Source: an uncultured beta proteobacterium (GTDB lineage: Bacteria; Pseudomonadota; Gammaproteobacteria; Burkholderiales; Burkholderiaceae). From it: a stretch of DNA of 35,051 nucleotides. The position numbers were made by a program, and so were the translations under genes. The notes under the pieces were generated by a model. That model had not been told where the DNA came from. It ran no database searches and worked only from the letters and a program-made list of their open reading frames with translations. Positions 25,667 to 33,900 of the stretch are shown here, piece by piece. The stretch is taken from assembly GCA_903871735.1 (NCBI GenBank), contig CAIQHU010000136.1, forward strand, positions 1 through 35,051, read 5' to 3'. Positions within the stretch are counted from its first letter, which is position 1. Each line of letters starts with the position of its first letter.

Positions 25667-27184
25667 TTAATCTGTAGTGGCTAAATGATTTTTAGCATGA
25701 TTTTTTAAAAATACGCGGTCAATCTTATTTGTTGAGGCCAAGGGCAGCGCATCTAAAAAAATAACCCAACGGGGGTGTTGATAGGCTGGCCCATTGGCTA
25801 AGCAAAAATCTTTCACTTCAGATTCAGTAATCATGCTGTTGTGATTTTTGACTACATAGGCTACAGGTTTTTGTCCTTTAATGTAATCCTCAACAGGAAC
25901 TACGGCAGCTGCTTGAATATCTGGATGGGATTCAAGTAGTCGTTCAACTTCTGTGGGATATATATTTTCTCCACCACAAACGAACATATCGTCGCTTCGG
26001 CCGACAAAGTAATAAAAATCTTTTTCATCTTTTCGAAAGATATCTCCAGTACTATAAAAACCATCGGGCGTGAATGGATTGGGTATTGGATCCCTCAAGG
26101 AGCTTTGATGGTAGCCAAGCATTACACCGGGAGATTTCATTTGAAGGATGCCTTCATTTGCTGGTAGGTTATTTTCATCGACTAAACGCAGGCTAACCTC
26201 AGGATGCGCGTAGCCGACCGAAATTGTTGGTTGCTCTAACTCCTTAGGATGTGCACCAAAGACTACAGGCCCACCCTCTGTCGTGCCAAAAGCATTCGTT
26301 ACTTTGGTATTCGGGAGAGCTTGATGGATTGCCTCTAACAGTTTAGGTGAGATGGGTGCTGAACCCATTCTTAAAAACTCAACTGACGATAAGTCAGATC
26401 GTTTGAGAAGTTCAGTTTCTTGTAACATCATGGCGATCATGGGCGGGACAGCAGTTAGCCAGGTGCAACGATATTTTTCGGTTGCTTGAATATACTCTTT
26501 GGCATTAAATTGAGGCAGCAGAATCATTTGCGCGTGCGCTAGAATTGCAAGCTTGGTGAGAGCTAGGGCGTTCATGTGGTACATGGGCGCAGCGATTAAA
26601 AAACGGTGCTTTGACCAATTATTTTTACCAAGGCGTGTTTTAGCAACCCAAATATGACTTTGATGGGTAAGCATTACGCCCTTTGGTTGTCCTGATGAAC
26701 CTGAGGTATATAAAATCATAGCGATTTGATCAGGTTTAGGAATCACCGAGCAATAAGGCCCTGGATTGATAAAGTGATCAAATCCTTCGGAATTGTTTTG
26801 ATTAAAAACAATTTTTCGCAGGGTTGAAGGAATATGAGGGGCGCGTAAGGCGTCACAAAAAACCAATTGAGCGCCTGAGTCTGCTAGCACAAAATCAATC
26901 ATTTTCTGTGGGAATTTATAATTAACTGGTACAGCAACGAGTCCAGCTCTCATAATTCCCAAATAACTGGCAATGAATTCCGCCCGATTGGCTGATAGAA
27001 TTCCAATCCGTGTACCGGGAGAGAGATCTAATTGTTCGAGGCCTCGAGCAACTGCATTAGCCATGGCATCGAGTTGAGCAAAAGTAAATTCTCGCGGAGA
27101 CGATTCGCCCCCTAGATCGATAAGGGCGACTTGATTGAAATCAAAGTCGCGCCTAAATAAATCTCCTAAATTCGTAGGATCCAA
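25667..27184 (-). CDS. AMP-forming acyl-CoA ligase (ANL superfamily)
   Basis: The 505-residue protein has the ANL order: the P-loop YTSGSSGQPKG (159-169), NAFGTTEGGP, STGDIFRKDEKDFYYFVGRSDDM with the hinge aspartate region, GGENIYPTEVERLLESHP, and the C-terminal catalytic Lys in ASTNKIDR. It activates a carboxylic acid through an acyl-adenylate to its CoA thioester. The start at 27184 is TTG with only a weak ribosome binding site; no ATG occurs before residue 41, and the N-terminal TNLGDLFRR fits the family. It lies 9 bp after the PaaI gene and is part of the MDR-PaaI-ligase-Cds1 operon. Fatty, cyclic or aromatic acids are all possible substrates. Confidence 0.88.
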   Translation of the reverse strand: MDPTNLGDLFRRDFDFNQVALIDLGGESSPREFTFAQLDAMANAVARGLEQLDLSPGTRIGILSANRAEFIASYLGIMRAGLVAVPVNYKFPQKMIDFVLADSGAQLVFCDALRAPHIPSTLRKIVFNQNNSEGFDHFINPGPYCSVIPKPDQIAMILYTSGSSGQPKGVMLTHQSHIWVAKTRLGKNNWSKHRFLIAAPMYHMNALALTKLAILAHAQMILLPQFNAKEYIQATEKYRCTWLTAVPPMIAMMLQETELLKRSDLSSVEFLRMGSAPISPKLLEAIHQALPNTKVTNAFGTTEGGPVVFGAHPKELEQPTISVGYAHPEVSLRLVDENNLPANEGILQMKSPGVMLGYHQSSLRDPIPNPFTPDGFYSTGDIFRKDEKDFYYFVGRSDDMFVCGGENIYPTEVERLLESHPDIQAAAVVPVEDYIKGQKPVAYVVKNHNSMITESEVKDFCLANGPAYQHPRWVIFLDALPLASTNKIDRVFLKNHAKNHLATTD

Positions 27185-27193
27185 GGATACACT

Positions 27194-27625
27194 TTACGCT
27201 TTAGGTGGGGGTGGCGGTGCAGTTGAGTACACGCCTCTACCGCTAGCGCATAACGCGCCGTCTTGATCGTAGACCATCGCTTCAGCCACGCTAATTTGGC
27301 TACCAAACTTAATCACTTTACCTTTAGCAATTAAGTTTCCTGGCATGGCTGCCCGGTGATAGTCAACTCGTAAGTCGATAGTAGGCACTCCCCGGCCCGT
27401 TTTAGAGACCAAAGCCCAATCGGCGGTGAGGTCGACTAAAGCTGCTAAGATTCCGCCATGGGTATATTTACGATCAGGGTTTACAACCCATTCTTCGCGC
27501 CAGGTAGCTTCAATTTCAATTGCCCCTTCAGTGACACTAAGAACTTTCAATCCAAGCCACTGATGAAATGGTCCGCGTTTTAATTTTTCTTCAACTTCTT
27601 GAGCTGTAATCATTGGAGTAGACAT
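27194..27625 (-). CDS. PaaI-family hotdog thioesterase
   Basis: The 143-residue single-hotdog protein has the standard motif THGGILAALVDLTADWAL (residues 56-73) with His57-Gly-Gly, followed by TIDLRVDYHRAAMPGNLIAKG and a strand ending ASGRGVYST. The C-terminus ends in a run of six prolines, an odd short tail. It lies between an MDR oxidoreductase gene (18 bp) and an acyl-CoA ligase gene (9 bp). In the phenylacetate pathway PaaI frees CoA from dead-end thioesters, and a similar rescue role for the neighbouring ligase product is a reasonable inference. The substrate is unknown. Confidence 0.85.
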   Translation of the reverse strand: MSTPMITAQEVEEKLKRGPFHQWLGLKVLSVTEGAIEIEATWREEWVVNPDRKYTHGGILAALVDLTADWALVSKTGRGVPTIDLRVDYHRAAMPGNLIAKGKVIKFGSQISVAEAMVYDQDGALCASGRGVYSTAPPPPPKA

Positions 27626-27643
27626 ATCGGGTACCTTTTATTG

Positions 27644-28648
27644 TTAGGGGGTAATAATAACCTTACCAAGCACTTCTCGATCTTGGATTAATCGTAAACC
27701 TTCGCTAGCTTGTTCTAGAGGGAGGATTTTATCAATCATTGGCGTGATTTCACCTTTTGAAATCATGTCCATGAGTGCGGTAAGGTTGTCCATATAAAAA
27801 CTATTTGAGCCGATAATTTGTAACTCAAAGCTCCAGACATACCGTAAGTCTTCTTTAGGATCGTGCCCAGCTGTAGCGCCGCAGACTAATAATTTCCCGC
27901 CGCGTTTTAAACAGCGTAGAGATGGGACCCAAGTGTCTCCTCCGGTAAAGTTAATCACTACGTCCACACCACCCTCATAATTGCGGCGTTGTGGTTTGCC
28001 ATATTTTTCAACAGCCCATTTAGAAAAATCAACATCTTTATAGTTGATGACTTCATCGGCGCCAATTTCTTTGAGTCGGGCTAATTTTTCTGCGCTGCTT
28101 GCACAGGCGATCACTTCAGCACCTAATTTTTTAGCTAGGATGACGCAGCCAGTACCAACACCACCGGAGGCTCCAAGTATCAGCACTCGGTCACCTTTTT
28201 TAACGGTATTGTGGGTGATTAACATGCGATGCGCAGTACCATAGGCCACTGGTAAAGAGGCGGCCTGTTCAAAAGAAACGGCGTCAGGCATTTTAATCAA
28301 CTGTTCTGCCGAGACCAGGCAATACTCGGCCATTCCGCCGTCAAGCATTTCACCCATTAAGCCCTTGGTCTTATTTAAAGGGTTTACTAAAACTCGGTCA
28401 CCCACTTGCCAACCAGTAACTTGGCCACCGATTTCTGTAATCGTGCCAGCGAAGTCAAGACCTATTACCACAGGCAGTGGAACTTTAATACCAGGCATGC
28501 CTTTGACGGTAAAGACGTCATGATAATTAAACGAAGATGCGCCGACGCGAATAATGACATGGCCATCTTGCAGGGTGGGCATTGGGTAATCGGTAACGCA
28601 TTGTAGATTTTCAAGACCACCATGCTGGCTAAGTACCAAAGCTTTCAT
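27644..28648 (-). CDS. MDR-family oxidoreductase, quinone-oxidoreductase/enoyl-reductase-like
   Basis: The 334-residue protein has the MDR layout with a GroES-like N-domain (SSFNYHDVFTVKGMPG) and a Rossmann domain carrying VLILGASGGVGTGCVILAKKLGAEVI (155-180) for NADPH. The residues that bind catalytic zinc in alcohol dehydrogenases are not kept: the usual Gly-His-Glu reads GLDFAG (63-68) and there is no structural-zinc Cys cluster. It is thus more like zinc-independent quinone oxidoreductases or enoyl reductases. GGAGA precedes the ATG at 28648. It heads the operon that runs to 24599 and is divergent from the Lrp/AsnC gene. The substrate is unknown. Confidence 0.83.
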   Translation of the reverse strand: MKALVLSQHGGLENLQCVTDYPMPTLQDGHVIIRVGASSFNYHDVFTVKGMPGIKVPLPVVIGLDFAGTITEIGGQVTGWQVGDRVLVNPLNKTKGLMGEMLDGGMAEYCLVSAEQLIKMPDAVSFEQAASLPVAYGTAHRMLITHNTVKKGDRVLILGASGGVGTGCVILAKKLGAEVIACASSAEKLARLKEIGADEVINYKDVDFSKWAVEKYGKPQRRNYEGGVDVVINFTGGDTWVPSLRCLKRGGKLLVCGATAGHDPKEDLRYVWSFELQIIGSNSFYMDNLTALMDMISKGEITPMIDKILPLEQASEGLRLIQDREVLGKVIITP

Positions 28649-28712
28649 AAGTTTTATTTCTCCGGGGATTAAATTTGAATTGAAATAGTAAGCGATTTTT
28701 TAGTGCATTTAA

Positions 28713-28718
28713 ATTATA
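28713..28718 (-). promoter_or_regulatory. -10 candidate for the MDR-thioesterase-ligase operon
   Basis: On the minus strand TATAAT occupies 28718-28713, 65-70 bases upstream of the MDR start. No strong -35 is found at the right distance, which would fit control by an activator. The divergent Lrp/AsnC regulator gene is the obvious candidate. Confidence 0.4.
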
Positions 28719-28758
28719 GCTTTAGGTCTACTTGCTTGAGCTTTAATTATCATAATCC

Positions 28759-28793
28759 AATTGATAAAAAAAAAATTGCTATTTTTATCAATT
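28759..28793. promoter_or_regulatory. Twelve-base inverted repeat in the Lrp-MDR divergent region, candidate operator
   Basis: AATTGATAAAAA (28759-28770) and TTTTTATCAATT (28782-28793) are perfect inverted copies separated by 11 bases. The centre lies about 51 bases before the regulator ATG (28827) and about 128 bases before the MDR start. AT-rich dyads of this kind are typical Lrp/AsnC sites, so autoregulation and control of the divergent operon are plausible. An RNA hairpin is the alternative reading. Confidence 0.5.
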
Positions 28794-28826
28794 TTTAGCA
28801 TCTTTTTAGGATATATTTCTATTATT

Positions 28827-29291
28827 ATGAAAATAGATAAAATAGATTTGCAAATATTGTCGATTCTGCAACAGGATGGTACTTTACCAGTCAGCTCAGT
28901 TGCAGAAAAAGTTGGTTTGTCTGTTACGCCATGTTGGCGCAGGATTACACGACTTGAAGATGATGGCTATATCCGCAAGAGGGTAGTCTTATTGGATGCC
29001 CATAAATTAAATGTTGGCGTAACAGTTTTTGTGGCGATTAAAACTAGTGGCCATAACCAAGCATGGTTTGAAAAATTTCAGGCGGCGGTGATGAAACTAC
29101 CCGAGGTAGTCGAGTTTTATCGAATGAGTGGAGATATGGACTATCTTTTACGCGTTGTAGTCCCGGATATTGCAGGTTATGATGCTGTGTATAAAAAGTT
29201 AATTAAGACGGCAGATATCTTTGATATTAATTCTAGTTTTGCGATGGAGCAGATTAAATACACGACGGCACTACCATTAAATTTTCTGTGA
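28827..29291 (+). CDS. Lrp/AsnC-family transcriptional regulator
   Basis: The start is the ATG at 28827, giving 154 residues that begin MKIDKIDLQILSILQQDG as the family does. A TTG at 28761 would add 22 hydrophobic residues and falls inside the inverted repeat. The N-terminal winged helix-turn-helix spans about residues 4-50 (SVAEKVGLSVTPCWRRITRLEDDGYI). The RAM ligand-binding domain follows (VTVFVAIKTSG, VEFYRMSGDMDYLLRVVVPD). Such regulators assemble as octamers and sense amino acids or related metabolites. It is divergent from the MDR-PaaI-ligase-Cds1 operon, which it probably controls; the presence of a cysteine enzyme there makes cysteine a candidate ligand (inference). It is the only regulator gene in the window. 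Confidence 0.9.
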   Translation: MKIDKIDLQILSILQQDGTLPVSSVAEKVGLSVTPCWRRITRLEDDGYIRKRVVLLDAHKLNVGVTVFVAIKTSGHNQAWFEKFQAAVMKLPEVVEFYRMSGDMDYLLRVVVPDIAGYDAVYKKLIKTADIFDINSSFAMEQIKYTTALPLNFL

Positions 29292-29297
29292 GTAAGG

Positions 29298-29309
29298 GTT
29301 ATCGATAAC
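29298..29309. repeat. Perfect 12-base palindrome GTTATCGATAAC
   Basis: The palindrome begins six bases after the regulator stop codon, at the head of the 225-base gap before the next Bug gene. It has no T-run and is not terminator-like. It could be a binding site for the downstream Bug-UbiD operon, but its role is unknown. Confidence 0.35.
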
Positions 29310-29516
29310 TTGGGTTGATCTTGCTATCATTGCTTGGTGCAATCGTGCATGAGAGTGACCAAATCGGTGCGGTTTCGCTAAAATAGGGATTTGAAGTTGG
29401 TAAATTAAGAACGTGTTGCAAAAGATTTTGTCAGGCCATTTTTCTCTATAAAGATGATCTGTAAAGAATTTTTAGACCTTATGTTGAACCTTATCTTCTT
29501 AGGAAATGTACTTAAA

Positions 29517-30506
29517 ATGAAAAAAAATAGTTGGAATTATCGTGTGATGTATGGGGTGATTTTTACTTTGTTGGGGATGACATCACTCGGGTTGCATGCC
29601 CAGCCTGCCAGTTATCCCAATAAACCTGTTAAATTATTAATTCCTTTTCCACCTGGCGGGCCGGCTGATGGCATCGGTAGATTGATGGCTGTTGCACTGT
29701 CTAATTCGATTCGACAAACAGTCTTTGTAGAAAATCGGGGGGGCGCAGGTGGCGTCATTGGTGCTGAATTAGTTGCCCAATCACCAGCTGATGGCTACAC
29801 TCTGATGCTTTTACCATCGGCCCTCGTTGCTAACGCATCCCTGTATCCCAAGCTAACTTTTCAAATTACCCGTGACTTTGCCTCGGTATCTGGCCTTGCT
29901 AGATTTCCTTTGATTTTAGTGACCCATCCATCTTTGCCAGTAAAGTCCGTTCAGGATTTGATTGTTTTGGCTAAAAACAAACCCGGCCAATTGAATTTTG
30001 CGTCTGCTGGTTCTGGCGGCGGCTCACATTTAGCAGCCGAAGAGTTTAAGCACCTAACTGGCGTGACTATGACGCATATTCCTTACAAAGGTACTGGTCC
30101 AGCAGTAACTGATACGTTAGGAGGCCAGGTTAATTTAATGTTCGGCTCAGTCGAGTCCGTGATTGAATTCATTAAATCTGGTAAATTAAGACCCTTAGCC
30201 GTGACCAGCGCGAAACGAATTCCTGTCCTACCAGATGTGCCGAGCATGATAGAAGCTGGCGTTAAAGGTTATGAAATGGAATCTTGGTTTGCAGTGGTTG
30301 CACCCGCGGGTGTGTCGCGTCCGATTGTGGATTATCTCAGTAAAGAACTTGGCCTGATTTTGAAAAGCCAAGACTATATTGAGAAAGTAAAAGCATTGGG
30401 TGGAGAAGTTTTACAATTGAACGCGCAACAACTTACAGACTTCACCAAATCAGAAAGTGTGCGATGGGAAAAAATTATTAAAGAAACTGGCGCAAAACTT
30501 GACTAA
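29517..30506 (+). CDS. Bug/TctC-family periplasmic solute receptor
   Basis: The ATG at 29517 gives 329 residues with a regular signal peptide (MKKNSWNYR, hydrophobic core, cleavage after LHA). An earlier in-frame ATG at 29454 would add 21 residues unlike a signal. The body has YPNKPVKLLIPFPPGGPADGIGR, VENRGGAGGVIG, PADGYTLM, HIPYKGTGPAVTDTLGGQ and LPDVPSMIEAGVKGYE. The gene is 20 bp before a UbiD-family decarboxylase gene, so the receptor very likely serves that enzyme's pathway. No TctA or TctB partner is present. The ligand is unknown; an aromatic or unsaturated acid would fit the decarboxylase. Confidence 0.9.
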   Translation: MKKNSWNYRVMYGVIFTLLGMTSLGLHAQPASYPNKPVKLLIPFPPGGPADGIGRLMAVALSNSIRQTVFVENRGGAGGVIGAELVAQSPADGYTLMLLPSALVANASLYPKLTFQITRDFASVSGLARFPLILVTHPSLPVKSVQDLIVLAKNKPGQLNFASAGSGGGSHLAAEEFKHLTGVTMTHIPYKGTGPAVTDTLGGQVNLMFGSVESVIEFIKSGKLRPLAVTSAKRIPVLPDVPSMIEAGVKGYEMESWFAVVAPAGVSRPIVDYLSKELGLILKSQDYIEKVKALGGEVLQLNAQQLTDFTKSESVRWEKIIKETGAKLD

Positions 30507-30526
30507 ATATTCGTAGAAAGATAAAG

Positions 30527-32131
30527 ATGACACAACTAACACCCTTTAAAGAGGACTTAAGAGGCTTTGTTGAAAGATTAAGGCAGACTGGCGAACTGAT
30601 TGATTTACATCAAGCAGTAGATATTCGACATATCGCAACCTTAGTAGATCAATCCGATAAAGCAATTTTATTTCACCGAGTGATTGGCTATGACATGCCC
30701 GTTTTATCCGGTATTGTAAGAACTCAGAAACGTGCTGTGATGTCTGTTGGCTGTGAGACGTTCAGAGAAATTGAAGATAAGCTTCAGTATGGGATTGATC
30801 ATCCGATTGCTGCAACGCGCGTGAGCACTTCTAGCACCGAAGAAATTATTTGGCAAGGTGATGAGGTCGATTTATTTAAATTGCCAATCCCCATGAGCTC
30901 GATTTACGATGGCGGTCCGATGATTACCGCTGGAGTAGTCATAGCACGTGATCCTGAGTATGGGATTAATACTGGCGTATACCGCTTTATCGTCAAAGAA
31001 AAAAATCTCACGGGTATTGATATCGTCACTCCGAATAATATGCGGATGTTTGCGCAAAGAGCCTTTGAGGCAGGTCGTCCTTGTCCCATCTCGATTTCGA
31101 TTGGAACGCATCCAATGGAGGTTTTAGGGGCTGGTTTTAGAGCGCCAATTGGTGTTGATGAGATGGGAATTGCCGGTGGTATTCGCGGATGTTCTGTGGC
31201 TTTGGGTCAGTGCAAAACGATTGACATGCCCTATATTGCGGATAGTGAAATTGTTTTAGAAGCAGAGATATTACCGATTGGCTGGACGCAACCTGAGGGA
31301 CGTTTTGGTGAGTTTACTGGCCTCATGGGTGGTCTACATTGGAATCCTAATGTTCGAATTAAAGCAATTATGATGCGTAAAAATCCCATGTTTTATTTCT
31401 TGCATATGCCTTGGGAAAATACCTGGTTGGCTGCCCCAACGCGTTATCAAGCCATTCGACGGGCCTTAAAAACAGCTGGCGTGCAAGTTAAAGATATTAA
31501 TGTTACTTTAGGTGGGCGAGCATTTTGGCATGCGGTGATCTCGATTAAAAAACAAGCGGGTGAAGGGAAGAATGCGCTGCTTGCTGCTTTATCGGTCATG
31601 GACCTGAAGCATATTGTGGTGGTCGATGACGATATTGATGTATTCAATCCAACCGAGGTTGAATGGGCGATAGCCACTCGCGTTCAAGGCGATAAAGACG
31701 TTATGATTATTCCGGGGGCACGGGCTAAGCCCTTAGACCCGAGCCTATATATCACGCCAGGGCAAGTACCAACTGGTGCAAAGGTTGGTATTGACGCAAC
31801 GATTGGTGAGGGCATACCTAAGGAGCGCTTTGAACGTATTTCATATGCCTATGCTGATCGGGCAAAGATTGCTGACTATTGTGCTGGTAAGGCCGATCCC
31901 GAATTAGTGACTCAGAAAAATACTGACCAAGAGTTAGCAGATCAAATCATCGCTTTAATAGAGATCAGTCCAGTTTACTATTCGGAGATCGCTGAGAAAT
32001 TTTCTCAATATAGTTTCGTAACAGTTGCCAAGACTTTTGGTGAGCTGCATGCACAGGGCATTTTGTGGCAAGACCCGCGGGGAAAAATGTGTTTGAAAAA
32101 TTCTAAGTTTGCTGCCAAGCAACCAGGATAG
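30527..32131 (+). CDS. UbiD-family prenylated-FMN-dependent decarboxylase
   Basis: The 534-residue protein has the UbiD sequence order: LRGFVERLRQTGELIDL at the N-terminus, GINTGVYRF (residues 146-154, metal and cofactor contact), VDEMGIAGGIRG, and the active-site stretch QPEGRFGEFTG (255-265) with Glu257 and Glu262. Together with an Arg these would make the Glu-Arg-Glu network. The family adds or removes CO2 on alpha,beta-unsaturated or aromatic acids using prenylated FMN made by UbiX; no ubiX gene is in the window. Its partners are a Bug receptor upstream and a gamma-glutamyltransferase-family gene 58 bp downstream. This is not the ubiquinone UbiD by context. The substrate is unknown. Confidence 0.88.
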   Translation: MTQLTPFKEDLRGFVERLRQTGELIDLHQAVDIRHIATLVDQSDKAILFHRVIGYDMPVLSGIVRTQKRAVMSVGCETFREIEDKLQYGIDHPIAATRVSTSSTEEIIWQGDEVDLFKLPIPMSSIYDGGPMITAGVVIARDPEYGINTGVYRFIVKEKNLTGIDIVTPNNMRMFAQRAFEAGRPCPISISIGTHPMEVLGAGFRAPIGVDEMGIAGGIRGCSVALGQCKTIDMPYIADSEIVLEAEILPIGWTQPEGRFGEFTGLMGGLHWNPNVRIKAIMMRKNPMFYFLHMPWENTWLAAPTRYQAIRRALKTAGVQVKDINVTLGGRAFWHAVISIKKQAGEGKNALLAALSVMDLKHIVVVDDDIDVFNPTEVEWAIATRVQGDKDVMIIPGARAKPLDPSLYITPGQVPTGAKVGIDATIGEGIPKERFERISYAYADRAKIADYCAGKADPELVTQKNTDQELADQIIALIEISPVYYSEIAEKFSQYSFVTVAKTFGELHAQGILWQDPRGKMCLKNSKFAAKQPG

Positions 32132-32189
32132 ATATTTGTCAGCTTGTTTAGTAATCTAAGACACCAAACTTTATAAAGGAAAGCTGCAT

Positions 32190-33839
32190 ATGCAATTCGA
32201 TTGGGGTAATCCGTATCCGACTATTCGGCTGCCGGTCATGGGCAGAAATATTGTTTCCACTTCCCACCCGTATGCGGCTCAAGCCGGTTTAAAAGTCCTG
32301 CACGCTGGCGGGAATGCCATCGATGCTGCTATTGCTGCTGCTGCCGCTTTGATGGTGGTTGAGCCCGTTTCGAATGGCTTGGGCAGTGATTGCTTTGCCA
32401 TTGTCTGGGACGGAAAAGAATTACACGGATTAAATTCTTCGGGAGTTGCGCCGCAAGCATGGAGCCCACAGTATTATGAAAAGAAATATGGACTAGACGG
32501 AAATGGGTTAGCTAATCGTCCAAAGCGCGGTTGGGACGCTGTCACTGTTCCAGGGGCGATTGCTGGTTGGGACGCCTTATTAAACCGATTTGGCTCAAAG
32601 CCTTTAGGTGAATTATTACAACCCGCCATTGAAATTGCTGAACAGGGATATGCTTTGCCACCTATTTTGGCGCATAAATGGGCTGCAGGGGTCGTTGATT
32701 TAAAAGATCAGCCTGGATTTGTACAGACCTTTATGCCTGGTGGGCGTGCGCCTCAGACAGGAGAACTATTCCGCTTTCCAGGCGCAGCAAAAACCCTTCG
32801 TCAGTTAGTTAGAAATGGCTTAAAAGATTTCTATACAGGTGAGATAGCAGCGGCAATTGTGGCTTACTCGAACGAACATGGAGGGAGCATGTCGCTGGCT
32901 GATCTACAATCTTATCAACCAGAATGGGTTGGAACGATTGCACAAAAGGTGCTTGGGAGAGATGGTAAAACCTATCAAGTGCACGAAATCCCTCCAAATG
33001 GTCAGGGTATTGGAGCGTTAATTGCGTTGGGTATTTTAGAGAATTTTGATTTAGCCAGTTTGCCTGTTGATGGCATAGCTAGTCAGCATTTGCAGATTGA
33101 AGCAATGAAGTTAGCTTTTGCCGATGTGTATCAATATGTAGCAGATGCGCGTTCGATGGAAGTTACGCCCGCTCAAATGCTTGATCCGAGTTATTTAGCC
33201 GCTCGGGCAAAATTAATTGATGTGAAAAAATCTACGCATTTCTCACATGGAATGCCTGAATCAGGCGGGACGGTTTATCTCTCTGTAGCAGATGCGCAGG
33301 GTCGAATGGTTTCATTTATCCAAAGCAACTATATGGGTTTTGGCTCTGGTGTAGTTGTGCCTGAGTGGGGTATTAGTATGCAAAATCGTGGATTTGGATT
33401 TTCTATGGATCCGAAATCAAGGAATGTTGTTGCTGGCGGTAAACGGCCTTTTCACACAATTATTCCAGCATTTTTGATGCGCGAAGAACATGGTATACAG
33501 GTTCCTCAAATGAGTTTTGGAGTGATGGGTGGAGATATGCAACCGCAGGGCCATATTCAAACAGTTTTACGGATGCTCAAGTATGGCCAACAACCACAAG
33601 CGGCCTGTGACGCGCCAAGATGGAAGGTTAATCACGACTTTACCTTAGATGTCGAACAAAATTTAAGTGCTAACACCATTGATGGCTTAAAAAATCAAGG
33701 CCATATTTTAAAGAAAATAGATGATCCCTACATGGACTTTGGGTCAGGTCAATTTATATGGCGCTTATCAGACCAATTGTCAGATGGGTATGTTGCAGCA
33801 AGCGATAGTCGACGGGATGGGCTTGCTGCTGCTTATTAA
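32190..33839 (+). CDS. Gamma-glutamyltransferase-family Ntn-hydrolase (cytoplasmic, amidohydrolase-like)
   Basis: The 549-residue protein has the gamma-glutamyltransferase fold: HPYAAQAGLKVLHAGGNAIDAAIAAAAAL at the N-terminus, GLGSDCFAIVW, DAVTVPGAIAGWDALL, and Thr361 in SGGTVYLSVADAQGRMVSFIQS. This Thr takes the place of the nucleophile at which the precursor self-cleaves into large and small chains. There is no signal peptide, unlike the periplasmic glutathione-degrading enzyme, and the residue two after Thr361 is Tyr where E. coli has His. That makes an amide- or oxamate-hydrolase-type role (as in HpxW) as likely as glutathione hydrolysis. AAGGA precedes the start at good spacing. It is likely co-transcribed with the UbiD gene. 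The substrate is uncertain. Confidence 0.83.
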   Translation: MQFDWGNPYPTIRLPVMGRNIVSTSHPYAAQAGLKVLHAGGNAIDAAIAAAAALMVVEPVSNGLGSDCFAIVWDGKELHGLNSSGVAPQAWSPQYYEKKYGLDGNGLANRPKRGWDAVTVPGAIAGWDALLNRFGSKPLGELLQPAIEIAEQGYALPPILAHKWAAGVVDLKDQPGFVQTFMPGGRAPQTGELFRFPGAAKTLRQLVRNGLKDFYTGEIAAAIVAYSNEHGGSMSLADLQSYQPEWVGTIAQKVLGRDGKTYQVHEIPPNGQGIGALIALGILENFDLASLPVDGIASQHLQIEAMKLAFADVYQYVADARSMEVTPAQMLDPSYLAARAKLIDVKKSTHFSHGMPESGGTVYLSVADAQGRMVSFIQSNYMGFGSGVVVPEWGISMQNRGFGFSMDPKSRNVVAGGKRPFHTIIPAFLMREEHGIQVPQMSFGVMGGDMQPQGHIQTVLRMLKYGQQPQAACDAPRWKVNHDFTLDVEQNLSANTIDGLKNQGHILKKIDDPYMDFGSGQFIWRLSDQLSDGYVAASDSRRDGLAAAY

Positions 33840-33900
33840 GTTGTTTATTTGGTTCTTGTAGATTGGGTATTCAAAAAGAATTTCAATTCAACTCGAAAGA

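Noticed and set aside
28761..28826. Upstream TTG start of the Lrp/AsnC gene adding a hydrophobic segment
   Set aside because: The segment lies in the AT-rich inverted repeat, and the family starts at the ATG at 28827.
29454..29516. Earlier start of the Bug gene before the UbiD gene
   Set aside because: The 21 added residues are not signal-peptide-like; the ATG at 29517 begins a normal signal peptide.
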